This document shows positions 1-6,101 of a stretch of 6,330 bases of DNA, in pieces. Source of the stretch: Bacteroidota bacterium (GTDB lineage: Bacteria > Bacteroidota > Bacteroidia > Chitinophagales > Chitinophagaceae); the NCBI GenBank assembly GCA_023427575.1, contig JAEZAY010000555.1, positions 1-6,330 on the forward strand, read 5' to 3'. Numbering within the stretch: position 1 is the first letter of the stretch; the number at the start of each line of letters is the position of its first letter. The translations under genes were made by a program, and so were the position numbers. The notes under the pieces were generated by a model that ran no database searches, was not told the DNA's origin, and was given only the letters and a program-made list of their open reading frames with translations.

Positions 1-420
1 GAGCTGGAGGATGAGGAATTGATCGAGGAACCGCAATTGAATCGCGTAATTTCCTTATATAAGGTCTGGTTCCGGGAAGGGTTAGAACCAACATCGAGGA
101 ATTTTTTATATCATGAAGATCAGCAGCTCAGTCAGTTTGTAGTTCAGATCCTCGACTTTCCCTATGAGCTAAGTCCAAACTGGCACGAGCATTTTGAGGG
201 AAAAATGCCCTCACGGGAAGACCTGTACTGCGAGGAGATTTTATCGGTCATCAATTATTTAAAACTCCGGAAGATTAAAAAAATGATTGATGAAAATCAG
301 AAAGACCTTGCCAGGCCCCATACCACCGAGGAGCAAATTGTGTTGTTGGAAACACATCAGTTCCTGAAGAATATGGAAAAAGAATTATTAAAGCAGATCG
401 GAACCGTGATTGTAAAATAA
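1..420 (+). CDS. dnaG: DNA primase DnaG, C-terminal part (5' end outside window)
   Basis: This is the last 139 codons of the primase that makes the RNA primers for chromosome replication; the zinc-binding and TOPRIM catalytic domains lie upstream of the window. The reading frame is open from base 1, so the TTG at 19 is an internal leucine codon and not a start. The visible part resembles the C-terminal region of Bacteroidota DnaG: an acidic segment, then 'VISLYKVWFREG', a 'PYELSPNW' motif, a helix-rich stretch 'LRKIKKMIDENQKDL', and an ending of the type 'LLKQIGTVIVK', predicted all-helical. In the family this end is the helicase (DnaB)-interaction domain. The TAA stop is followed at once by a hairpin terminator. 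Recognition is by remembered family pattern, so identity is likely but rests only on this end of the protein. Confidence 0.85.
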   Translation, partial: ELEDEELIEEPQLNRVISLYKVWFREGLEPTSRNFLYHEDQQLSQFVVQILDFPYELSPNWHEHFEGKMPSREDLYCEEILSVINYLKLRKIKKMIDENQKDLARPHTTEEQIVLLETHQFLKNMEKELLKQIGTVIVK

Positions 421-448
421 AAAGGCTTCCTGTAACAGAAAGCCTTTT
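420..448. terminator. Bidirectional intrinsic terminator between dnaG and the convergent gene
   Basis: AAAAGGCTT (420-428) pairs perfectly with AAGCCTTTT (440-448). Inside, CTG (430-432) and CAG (436-438) can add three pairs after one C-A mismatch, leaving a TAA loop. A run of A on the left arm and T on the right arm gives a U-rich tail in both directions, and the left arm begins within the dnaG stop codon. It lies between two convergent genes, so it probably ends both transcripts. Confidence 0.8.
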
Positions 449-470
449 AAATATGATGTTTGACTCTAAT

Positions 471-1130
471 TTATTTTTGAGTCGGATTTTTTTTGCCTGC
501 TATCAGTTTGTCAATGGCAACATCCATCCGGCGTGAACGGGTATCCTGCCGGCGTGCGCCGCCAATCCAGTTCAGGTACTCCTTTTTATCATTGTTGGAT
601 AGGGTTTCGAAAAAATGAGCCGCTGATTTGTTTTTATTAAGATGTTTTACAAAATCGGAAGGTGCGCTGCTGCGCAGTGATGTTGAAGGAAGTTTCCTTA
701 CCGCTTCTTCGTACATTTCTTCCACTTCAACCAGTTCCGGTATTTCATCGGTGCGCTTAAACCGGATGGCAGACCAAACATGATCCAGGGGAACCTCCAT
801 TTCTTCCTCATAACCGCGGCCGCAAAGAAAATTCCAGCTGCGATTCCGGTTCAGATCTGTTGAAATTTTAGAGGCTGCTTTTGGATAAGCCACCCAAAAC
901 TTTGTTTCGTCGTGAAGCGCAGGTAGCACTTCATTCAGGATCGATCTGAGCTGATTTTCATTAATGGCGAAAATCAGGGCGAAATCCACTTTTCGGATTT
1001 TCAGCAAGGGAGTTAGATTTTTCGCGAAAGTAATTTTTAGAAACTGTTTTTCAATTGATGAAGGAAGACCCTGAATTAAAATGTTCTTCTCTTCCTTAAG
1101 CTGTAGCTTTTCCAATAAGTTTTGCAACAT
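471..1130 (-). CDS. YdeI/OmpD-associated-type protein with N-terminal DUF3052-like domain
   Basis: A 219-residue soluble protein with no signal peptide or membrane segment. The C-terminal part (about residues 158-215) has the pattern of the YdeI/OmpD-associated (OmdA, bacteriocin-protection) family: 'FFETLSNNDKKEYLNWI' (173-189), then 'GARRQDTRSRR' (191-201) and a final helix ending 'LIAGKK'. The N-terminal part (about 1-125) resembles the small DUF3052-type domain, with 'FWVAYPKAASKISTDLNRN' (78-96) and 'VWSAIRFK' (118-125). An acidic linker (about 128-145) joins them. Neither domain has a settled biochemical role; a link to envelope or antimicrobial-peptide resistance is suggested only by family naming. 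ATG at 1130 is the only ATG near the domain start. GGAGG lies just one base before it, too close for a normal ribosome binding site. The gene has its own candidate promoter at 1184-1215 and converges on dnaG. Confidence 0.8.
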   Translation of the reverse strand: MLQNLLEKLQLKEEKNILIQGLPSSIEKQFLKITFAKNLTPLLKIRKVDFALIFAINENQLRSILNEVLPALHDETKFWVAYPKAASKISTDLNRNRSWNFLCGRGYEEEMEVPLDHVWSAIRFKRTDEIPELVEVEEMYEEAVRKLPSTSLRSSAPSDFVKHLNKNKSAAHFFETLSNNDKKEYLNWIGGARRQDTRSRRMDVAIDKLIAGKKNPTQK

Positions 1131-1183
1131 GCCTCCGGCGATTTAATTTAATTGTGAAGGGTAAATGGTTGTCTGGGGAATTG

Positions 1184-1215
1184 CAAAATTACGAAAAATA
1201 GCCGGTCTGATGAAA
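1184..1215 (-). promoter_or_regulatory. Candidate Bacteroidota-type promoter for the YdeI-type gene
   Basis: On the - strand TAATTTTG (1191-1184) matches the Bacteroidota -7 consensus TAnnTTTG exactly. Twenty bases upstream is TTTC (1215-1212), one mismatch from the -33 element TTTG, at the usual spacing. It would start transcription about 45-50 nt before the ATG at 1130. It lies just beyond the terminator of the preceding gene, where a promoter would be expected. Confidence 0.5.
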
Positions 1216-1225
1216 TATATACATT

Positions 1226-1255
1226 AAAAAAACCGCTGGAATGCAGATCCAGCGG
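1226..1255 (-). terminator. Intrinsic terminator after the M48 protease gene
   Basis: CCGCTGGA (1233-1240) pairs perfectly with TCCAGCGG (1248-1255) across a 7-nt loop. On the - strand the GC-rich stem is followed directly by seven T (A run at 1226-1232). It begins 22 nt past the stop codon of the M48 gene and probably ends the prmA-plsY-M48 transcript. Confidence 0.88.
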
Positions 1256-1277
1256 CCTTTTAACAAACGCAGTTGCT

Positions 1278-2084
1278 TTATTTACCGATTGGCTTATAAT
1301 ATTTTAACGCTTCCGGCATCAGCTCACGCAATCTTTCTATGCGGGTAGTTTCGGCAGGGTGAGTGCTCAAGAATTCCGGGGGCCGGTTTCCGCCTCCAGC
1401 CTTGGCCATTCTTTCCCATAAAGGAATGGCTTCCTGCGGATTGTAGCCGGCAAGTGCCGTAAAAATCAAACCATAACGATCTGCTTCCAGCTCCTGTTTC
1501 CTGGAATTAGGAAGGAGATAACCAAGATTGGCCCCGGTTCCGTACACGGCATTAAAAATATTGCTGACCTTCTGGTTTCCGGATGCCAGTACACCTCCGA
1601 CCACTCCCACGCCTTCGGCCACCATGGCCTGGCTCATCCGCTCGTTTCCGTGGCGTGCGATGGCATGCGTAATTTCATGGCCCAGCACTACCGCCAGTGC
1701 CGCCTCGTTTTGTGTGATGGGCAGGATGCCTGTATAAACCACGATTTTTCCACCGGGCATTGCCCAGGCATTCACTTCATCGCTGTTCACAAGATTGTAT
1801 TCCCATTTATATCCTTCCAATTCCTTCGAAAGTCCTTTCTGGGAATAGTATTTAGTGATTGCCGCCACCAGTCTCGACCCCACACGCTTCACCATTTCAG
1901 CGTCCTTGCTGGCGGAACTGCTTACTACTTTGTTTTGGGATAAAAAGGATTGATATTGCTGGGAAGCCATCGACTGCAGTTCGGCTTCAGATAAAAGGGC
2001 AAGCTGGTTTCGTCCTGTTATGGCATTTTTAGCACAGGAAACCGTCATTGTTGCCAGGGCACAAATTATCAGTATCTTTTTCAT
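1278..2084 (-). CDS. M48-family zinc metalloprotease, predicted lipoprotein (LoiP/YggG-like)
   Basis: A 268-residue envelope protease. The N-terminus 'MKKILIICALATMTVSC' is a lipoprotein signal with a TVSC lipobox, so Cys17 should be lipidated after cleavage; in this phylum the mature protein would face the periplasm from the inner or outer membrane. The catalytic HExxH motif is HEITH (136-140), giving zinc ligands His136 and His140 with Glu137 as general base. The third ligand is expected at Glu198 in the ExxAD motif 'ELEAD' (198-202). 'NAWAMPGGKIVVYTGI' (105-120) and 'STHP' (240-243) are further marks of the Oma1/LoiP/BepA-like M48 group. No TPR repeats follow, so it is short like LoiP and unlike BepA. 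A role in clearing misfolded envelope proteins is inferred from the family. It starts 86 nt after the plsY stop and ends before a strong terminator. No convincing promoter is seen in the gap, so co-transcription with plsY is likely. The start ATG directly precedes the signal peptide and lacks a Shine-Dalgarno sequence. Confidence 0.92.
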   Translation of the reverse strand: MKKILIICALATMTVSCAKNAITGRNQLALLSEAELQSMASQQYQSFLSQNKVVSSSASKDAEMVKRVGSRLVAAITKYYSQKGLSKELEGYKWEYNLVNSDEVNAWAMPGGKIVVYTGILPITQNEAALAVVLGHEITHAIARHGNERMSQAMVAEGVGVVGGVLASGNQKVSNIFNAVYGTGANLGYLLPNSRKQELEADRYGLIFTALAGYNPQEAIPLWERMAKAGGGNRPPEFLSTHPAETTRIERLRELMPEALKYYKPIGK

Positions 2085-2170
2085 TACGGTATTTTAGTTA
2101 TGCTAATGACAATACTTATACCATCGTAAGACGAATACAAAACAGCGAGGTTTAATAAAGAAAGCTGGCT

Positions 2171-2833
2171 TTAGTCCTCTTTCTGCGCCCGTCGGCGGGA
2201 TTTGCGGCGGTCGCGGTGCTTAAGAATAGGCACTTTACTTTCAACACCCCGAAGGATTCGGGTTATGTTTTTCTGGTGCGTTAATACAACCAGCAGGGCT
2301 ACTGCAATAGCGAAAGCGCGATACAGCGGCTCCTTTTCATTAAATATAAAAAGTATAAAAACGGCAAAGGCAATGCTTGCCAGAATGGAACTGAGTGAAA
2401 CAAAACGGGTCAGATAAAGAACGAGCAGAAAGACCCCAACGCAACAGATTGCTACCAGGGGCTGGATGGCGATGATCATTCCGAACAAGGTAGCCACCCC
2501 TTTACCCCCTCTGAAATCAGCCCAAATGGGGAAGATATGCCCCAGCACTGCCGCCAGCCCAAGACCAACCATAAAATTGGTGCGATCCCATTCACTGGTG
2601 AGATAGTATGGTAGAAGGATATAAAGCGAGGTTGCAGCTATGCCCTTGAGCACATCTACCATCATAACGACCGTGCCCCAGCGCGGACCCAATACTCGAA
2701 AGGTATTGGTAGCACCGGAATTGCCGCTTCCATATTCACGGATATCGATACCGAAAAAAGCTTTACTAAGCCAGAGCGCGGTAGGGATTGAGCCTATGAA
2801 ATAAGCCAGAACTATTAATAGAACCTCTTTCAA
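2171..2833 (-). CDS. plsY: Glycerol-3-phosphate acyltransferase PlsY
   Basis: Integral membrane enzyme that transfers the acyl group from acyl-phosphate (made by PlsX) to glycerol-3-phosphate, giving lysophosphatidic acid, the first committed step of phospholipid synthesis. Numbered from the TTG at 2833 (220 residues), the three family motifs are clear: 'GSIPTALW' followed by 'REYGSGNSGATN' (about 32-43), 'GHIFPIWADFRGGKGVAT' (98-115) with the glycine-rich substrate loop, and 'THQKNITRILRG' (185-196). About five hydrophobic membrane segments lie between and around them. The last residues form a very basic tail (KHRDRRKSRRR). No ATG lies near the N-terminus. The TTG at 2833 gives 'MKEVLLIVLAYFIGS', the usual PlsY beginning; an in-frame TTG at 2881 would add 16 residues (236 aa) in an AT-rich, less gene-like stretch and is less likely. 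The gene follows prmA by 66 nt (18 nt with the longer start) and is probably in its operon. Confidence 0.95.
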   Translation of the reverse strand: MKEVLLIVLAYFIGSIPTALWLSKAFFGIDIREYGSGNSGATNTFRVLGPRWGTVVMMVDVLKGIAATSLYILLPYYLTSEWDRTNFMVGLGLAAVLGHIFPIWADFRGGKGVATLFGMIIAIQPLVAICCVGVFLLVLYLTRFVSLSSILASIAFAVFILFIFNEKEPLYRAFAIAVALLVVLTHQKNITRILRGVESKVPILKHRDRRKSRRRAQKED

Positions 2834-2899
2834 TGAATATTGATTAAATCGTTGATAACAAAAATAAGGAAAACGGCTCAAGAAAAGATGGGCCTTAGA

Positions 2900-3733
2900 T
2901 TAAAATCGTGAGGCATGACAGAGATGCATGGCAATCCATTTATTTTTTTTCATTATGTGAATAACCTTTAACCGGTATGCGCCGGCCAGCCCTGCGATAT
3001 CAGCTTCATCTTCTTCCAGTAAACCGCTTAAAATCAAAACGCCATCTGATTTCAAATGTTGTTTCATGTTTTCCAGATTCGCGCTGATAACATGTTTGTT
3101 AATGTTTGCCAAAATAAAATCAAAATCGGGCAGCGCATCTATCGAATCGACCTGTTCTACGGTAACGGATTTGCATTGATTTGCAATGAGATTTTCTTTT
3201 GCGTTTTCGATGCTCCATTCGTCATTGTCAATGGCAATAACTGTTTCGGCGCCCATCTTATCGGCCAGTATGGAAAGAACGCCTGTACCCGTTCCGAAGT
3301 CAAGAACGGTGCTGCCTTTCAACGGGAGCTGCTGCATCGATTCGATCACGAGGTAAGTAGTAGCATGATGCCCGGTTCCGAAACTCATCTTCGGTGTTAC
3401 GATAATTTCAAACTCAACATCGGTTACTGGTGGGTGAAAGGCCGCACGGATTGCGCAAAAGCGGCCAACGCGAACCGGTTCGAAACTTTTCTCCCATTCT
3501 TCATTCCAGTTCTTTTGAACTATAATTTCTTCAGTATATTTTAAGCCCGATGGTATAACGGATAGGGTCAGCCCACGGTCGAATGCTGTTTCGGTTATAC
3601 TTGCCCTTAAGCACTGCCCGGTTTCTTCAAACCCGCTGAAACCGATTTCCGCCAGCATCGCGATCAGAATCTCCATTTGTTCCTGACCAGGATTTTCGAA
3701 CTCCAATTGTACAAATCTTTCCTTCATACGCAT
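2900..3733 (-). CDS. prmA: Ribosomal protein L11 methyltransferase PrmA
   Basis: A 277-residue SAM-dependent methyltransferase that trimethylates the N-terminus and lysines of ribosomal protein uL11 in the cytoplasm. The N-terminal substrate-recognition domain (about 1-90) ends in the PrmA signature 'NWNEEWEKSFEPV' (75-87). The catalytic domain has 'VTPKMSFGTGHHATT' (112-126), the SAM-binding motif 'VLDFGTGTGVLSILA' (143-157), the acidic ribose-binding 'AIDND' (167-171), 'FILANINKHVI' (206-216, the NPPY-equivalent loop with the family's typical ANIN) and 'LSGLLEED' (235-242), and it ends near 'KWIAMHL'. Length is normal for the phylum. ATG at 3733 and an in-frame ATG at 3727 are both possible; the latter gives 'MKERFVQLEF', closer to the usual start. 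No Shine-Dalgarno sequence is seen. A hairpin with a T run sits directly against the first start codon, so expression may depend on read-through from pnp or on a promoter I could not identify. Confidence 0.96.
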   Translation of the reverse strand: MRMKERFVQLEFENPGQEQMEILIAMLAEIGFSGFEETGQCLRASITETAFDRGLTLSVIPSGLKYTEEIIVQKNWNEEWEKSFEPVRVGRFCAIRAAFHPPVTDVEFEIIVTPKMSFGTGHHATTYLVIESMQQLPLKGSTVLDFGTGTGVLSILADKMGAETVIAIDNDEWSIENAKENLIANQCKSVTVEQVDSIDALPDFDFILANINKHVISANLENMKQHLKSDGVLILSGLLEEDEADIAGLAGAYRLKVIHIMKKNKWIAMHLCHASRF

Positions 3734-3766
3734 AAAAAATGGTCTGCATTTGTCTGCAGACCATTT
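3734..3766 (-). terminator. Terminator-like hairpin between pnp and prmA, abutting the prmA start
   Basis: AAATGGTCTGCA (3737-3748) pairs perfectly with TGCAGACCATTT (3755-3766): a 12-bp stem with a 6-nt loop. On the - strand the stem runs into six T (3739-3734, three of them within the stem), and the next base is the A of the prmA ATG at 3733. It starts 17 nt after the pnp stop. On the + strand a run of seven T (3769-3775) also follows, although no + gene precedes it. It probably ends much of the pnp transcript, or acts as a partial terminator or processing site ahead of prmA. Confidence 0.75.
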
Positions 3767-3783
3767 GCTTTTTTTGTATAAAA

Positions 3784-5940
3784 TTATTCTCCTGATGGAG
3801 CAGGTCTGTCTTCAGGTCTCTTTTGTTCCGGTTTCGGCATCAAAACCTTCCGGCTTAACTTAAACTTACCGGTTTTGGCATCCAGGCCAATCAGCTTTAC
3901 CTTGATAATATCACCTTCTCCCAGCACCCCATCCATGGTTTCGAGGCGTTTCCAGGAAACTTCACTGATGTGCAATAAGCCCTGTTTGCCCGGCATGAAT
4001 TCTACGAACGCACCGTATGGCATCACCGATTTTACTTTCGCTTCATAGGTTGAGCCTACTTCAGGCACGGCTACGATGCCGCGAATCCAGGCAACGGCTT
4101 TATCCAATCCTTCTTTTGCCGGACTGAAGATACTCACCTCACCATAATTTCCAACCTCTTCCAGGTTGATGGTAGCGCCCGTTTCGCGTTGAATTTCCTG
4201 AATAATTTTTCCGCCGGGTCCGATTACAGCACCGATGAATTCTTTATCAATGAACAGTTTTTCCATTCTAGGCGCATGTGGCTTCACTTCTTCACGTGCT
4301 TCGGCAACTACTTCATACATGGCATCCAGAATATGCAAACGGCCCTTGCGCGCCTGCTCCAGCGCCTGGCGCATGGTATCCATGCTCAGTCCGTCTACTT
4401 TAATATCCATCTGAACCGCACAGATTCCCTCGCGGGTGCCGGTTACTTTAAAATCCATATCGCCCAGATGATCTTCGTCGCCGAGGATATCGGTCAGCAC
4501 CGCATTTTTTCCATCGGAGCTACGGGAGATCAGTCCCATTGCCACACCGCTGACGTGTTTTTTCAGCGGAACCCCCGCATCCATCAACGCCAGTGAACCC
4601 GCACAAACGGTTGCCATTGACGAAGAACCATTGGATTCCAGGATATCACTTACTACACGTACGGTATACGGGTAATCTGAACCCGGCATCATAATCCGGA
4701 GTGAGCGCATGGCAAGATTTCCATGACCCACTTCGCGGCGACCGGTTCCCCGCATCATCTTCACCTCACCTGTAGAAAATGGCGGAAAATTATAGTGCAA
4801 AATGAATTTAGAATATTCAGAGCTGGCAGCGCTTTCAACCAGTAGTTCATCTAAAGGAGTACCGAGGGTAACCGTTGTAAGCGATTGAGTTTCACCTCTT
4901 GTAAATAGCGCGGAGCCGTGAGGCGTAGGCAGTATATCCGTTTCCATGCTCAGCGGACGGATTTCATCCAGCTTACGGCCATCCAGGCGAATCTGATCAT
5001 CGAGGATCATGTTGCGAACCACTTCCCATTTCAGGTCCTCAAAATATTTTTTTACCAGCTTGATGTCTTCAGAAGCGGCTTCTTCACCCAGGCTCTCCAC
5101 CAATTCGGTTTTGATGGCGTCATAGCCTTCAGAGCGGGCCGATTTAGCCAGTCCCGATTTTGAAATTTCATATACTTTCTGGCGGTAGGCTTCCACTTTT
5201 TCTTTTAGCTCGGCTTTCTCTTCCGGCTTTTTGTAATCCCGTTTACCGGTAACTCCGGCTTTTTCCCGAAGTTCCTGCTGTGCTTTGATCTGAATACGAA
5301 TGGCATCATGTGCAATTTCGAGGGCTTTAATCAGATCTTCTTCCTTTGCTTCTTTGGCTTCCCCTTCAACCATCATCAGATTCTTCTCGGTAGCGCCGAT
5401 CAGAAATTCCATTTCGGCGGTAGCCAATTGGGTGCGGGTGGGATTAATCACAAATTCACCGTCTACTTTCGCTACCCTTACTTCAGAAAGCATTTCTTTA
5501 ACAGGGATATCGGAAACAGCCAGCGCCGCCGATGCCGCCAGTCCGGCCAATGCATCGGGCATAACTTCGGAATCGCTTGAAATAAGCGTTACAAGTATCT
5601 GAACGTCACAAAAATAGTCTTCCGGAAATAAGGGACGTAAGGCCCGGTCGATCAGACGGCTTGTCAACACTTCATAGTCGTTGAGGCGGCCTTCCCGCTT
5701 AAAAAACGAGCCGGGAATTCTTCCGGCTGATGCAAATTTTTCAGTATAGTCCACAATCAGGGGGAAAAAGTCCTGCCCTTCTTTAGGATCTTTATTTGCC
5801 ACAACGGTGGCGAGAATAATACAATTGCCCTGGCGAACGGTAACTGCACCATCAGCCTGTCGGGCAAGCTTACCGGTTTCGATAGTCACCATACGGCCAC
5901 CACCAATATCAAATGTTACATTAATTGGCTGTGAAAGCAT
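3784..5940 (-). CDS. pnp: Polyribonucleotide nucleotidyltransferase (PNPase)
   Basis: A 718-residue trimeric phosphorolytic 3'-5' exoribonuclease of mRNA decay that releases nucleoside diphosphates and can also add tails to RNA 3' ends. Domain order is complete: first RNase PH-like core (about 10-145, with 'FFKREGRLNDYEVLTSRLID' at 79-98), helical linker domain (about 240-320, rich in Glu/Lys), second RNase PH core (about 325-550), KH domain (about 560-620, GPGG loop at 574-577) and S1 domain (about 627-697, 'VMPYGAFVEF', 'GLLHISEVSW'). In the active second core, 'GDEDHLGDMDFKV' (487-499) places the catalytic residues at Asp490, Asp496 and Lys498, matching E. coli Asp486/Asp492/Lys494. The phosphate-binding 'SNGSSSM' is at 436-442 and Arg401-Arg402 at the RNA channel. 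After S1 only a short proline/lysine tail remains, so no long RNase E-binding extension is visible. The ATG at 5940 fits the family start and lacks a Shine-Dalgarno sequence. The gene follows rpsO, a very common order in bacteria, and a structured leader precedes it. Confidence 0.98.
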   Translation of the reverse strand: MLSQPINVTFDIGGGRMVTIETGKLARQADGAVTVRQGNCIILATVVANKDPKEGQDFFPLIVDYTEKFASAGRIPGSFFKREGRLNDYEVLTSRLIDRALRPLFPEDYFCDVQILVTLISSDSEVMPDALAGLAASAALAVSDIPVKEMLSEVRVAKVDGEFVINPTRTQLATAEMEFLIGATEKNLMMVEGEAKEAKEEDLIKALEIAHDAIRIQIKAQQELREKAGVTGKRDYKKPEEKAELKEKVEAYRQKVYEISKSGLAKSARSEGYDAIKTELVESLGEEAASEDIKLVKKYFEDLKWEVVRNMILDDQIRLDGRKLDEIRPLSMETDILPTPHGSALFTRGETQSLTTVTLGTPLDELLVESAASSEYSKFILHYNFPPFSTGEVKMMRGTGRREVGHGNLAMRSLRIMMPGSDYPYTVRVVSDILESNGSSSMATVCAGSLALMDAGVPLKKHVSGVAMGLISRSSDGKNAVLTDILGDEDHLGDMDFKVTGTREGICAVQMDIKVDGLSMDTMRQALEQARKGRLHILDAMYEVVAEAREEVKPHAPRMEKLFIDKEFIGAVIGPGGKIIQEIQRETGATINLEEVGNYGEVSIFSPAKEGLDKAVAWIRGIVAVPEVGSTYEAKVKSVMPYGAFVEFMPGKQGLLHISEVSWKRLETMDGVLGEGDIIKVKLIGLDAKTGKFKLSRKVLMPKPEQKRPEDRPAPSGE

Positions 5941-6042
5941 AAATCGTTAAGTTTTAGGTTTCTGATTTGCGGAGGGCGGGATTGTTTGCAAACCGAAGCC
6001 GGTTATGAATGAAAGTTCATCAAAAAGAGGCATATATCAAAC
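5941..6042 (-). promoter_or_regulatory. Structured leader region upstream of pnp
   Basis: About 100 nt between the rpsO-side hairpin and the pnp ATG hold no gene. They contain small inverted repeats: ATGAA/TTCAT (6005-6009 with 6016-6020), AACCG/CGGTT (5991-5995 with 6000-6004), and a perfect 10-base palindrome GTTTGCAAAC (5984-5993) that overlaps the second, so the two could form as alternatives. No match to TAnnTTTG is seen on the - strand here. In E. coli the pnp leader carries a hairpin cut by RNase III and used for PNPase autoregulation; a similar role here is inference only. Confidence 0.3.
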
Positions 6043-6044
6043 AA

Positions 6045-6078
6045 CTATTCCCAACCTGTAATGCATAGTTGGGAATAG
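6045..6078 (-). terminator. Intercistronic hairpin after rpsO (probable terminator or processing site)
   Basis: CTATTCCCAAC (6045-6055) pairs perfectly with GTTGGGAATAG (6068-6078): an 11-bp stem with a 12-nt loop. On the - strand it begins 23 nt after the rpsO stop and is followed by TTGTTTGATATA, a T-rich but interrupted tail. This is weaker than a classic U run, so partial termination with read-through into pnp, or an RNase cleavage site, fits as well as full termination. Confidence 0.65.
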
Positions 6079-6101
6079 AAGATATTTTCAGTGAATTGAA
6101 T

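Noticed and set aside
1132..1136. GGAGG on the - strand as a Shine-Dalgarno site for the YdeI-type gene
   Set aside because: Only one base separates it from the ATG at 1130, too short for 16S rRNA pairing, and the phylum generally does not use such sites.
1528..1943. Two overlapping + strand open frames inside the M48 gene
   Set aside because: Both are antisense to the HExxH region of a well-supported protease, and low-complexity translations (Pro/Thr/Ala runs) point to shadow frames.
2098..2130. Possible sigma70-like promoter (TTGTAT and TATAAG on the - strand) before the M48 gene
   Set aside because: The two elements are only 14 nt apart, short of the usual 16-18, and no TAnnTTTG box is present, so I do not call a promoter.
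3056..3544. 162-codon open frame on the + strand inside prmA
   Set aside because: It lies wholly antisense to a clear PrmA, has a biased composition and matches no family I recognise; it is a shadow of the real gene.
4189..4596. 135-codon open frame on the + strand inside pnp
   Set aside because: It is antisense to the most conserved part of PNPase and shows no family motif, promoter or ribosome binding site; other + frames at 4918-5163 and 5300-5602 are rejected for the same reason.
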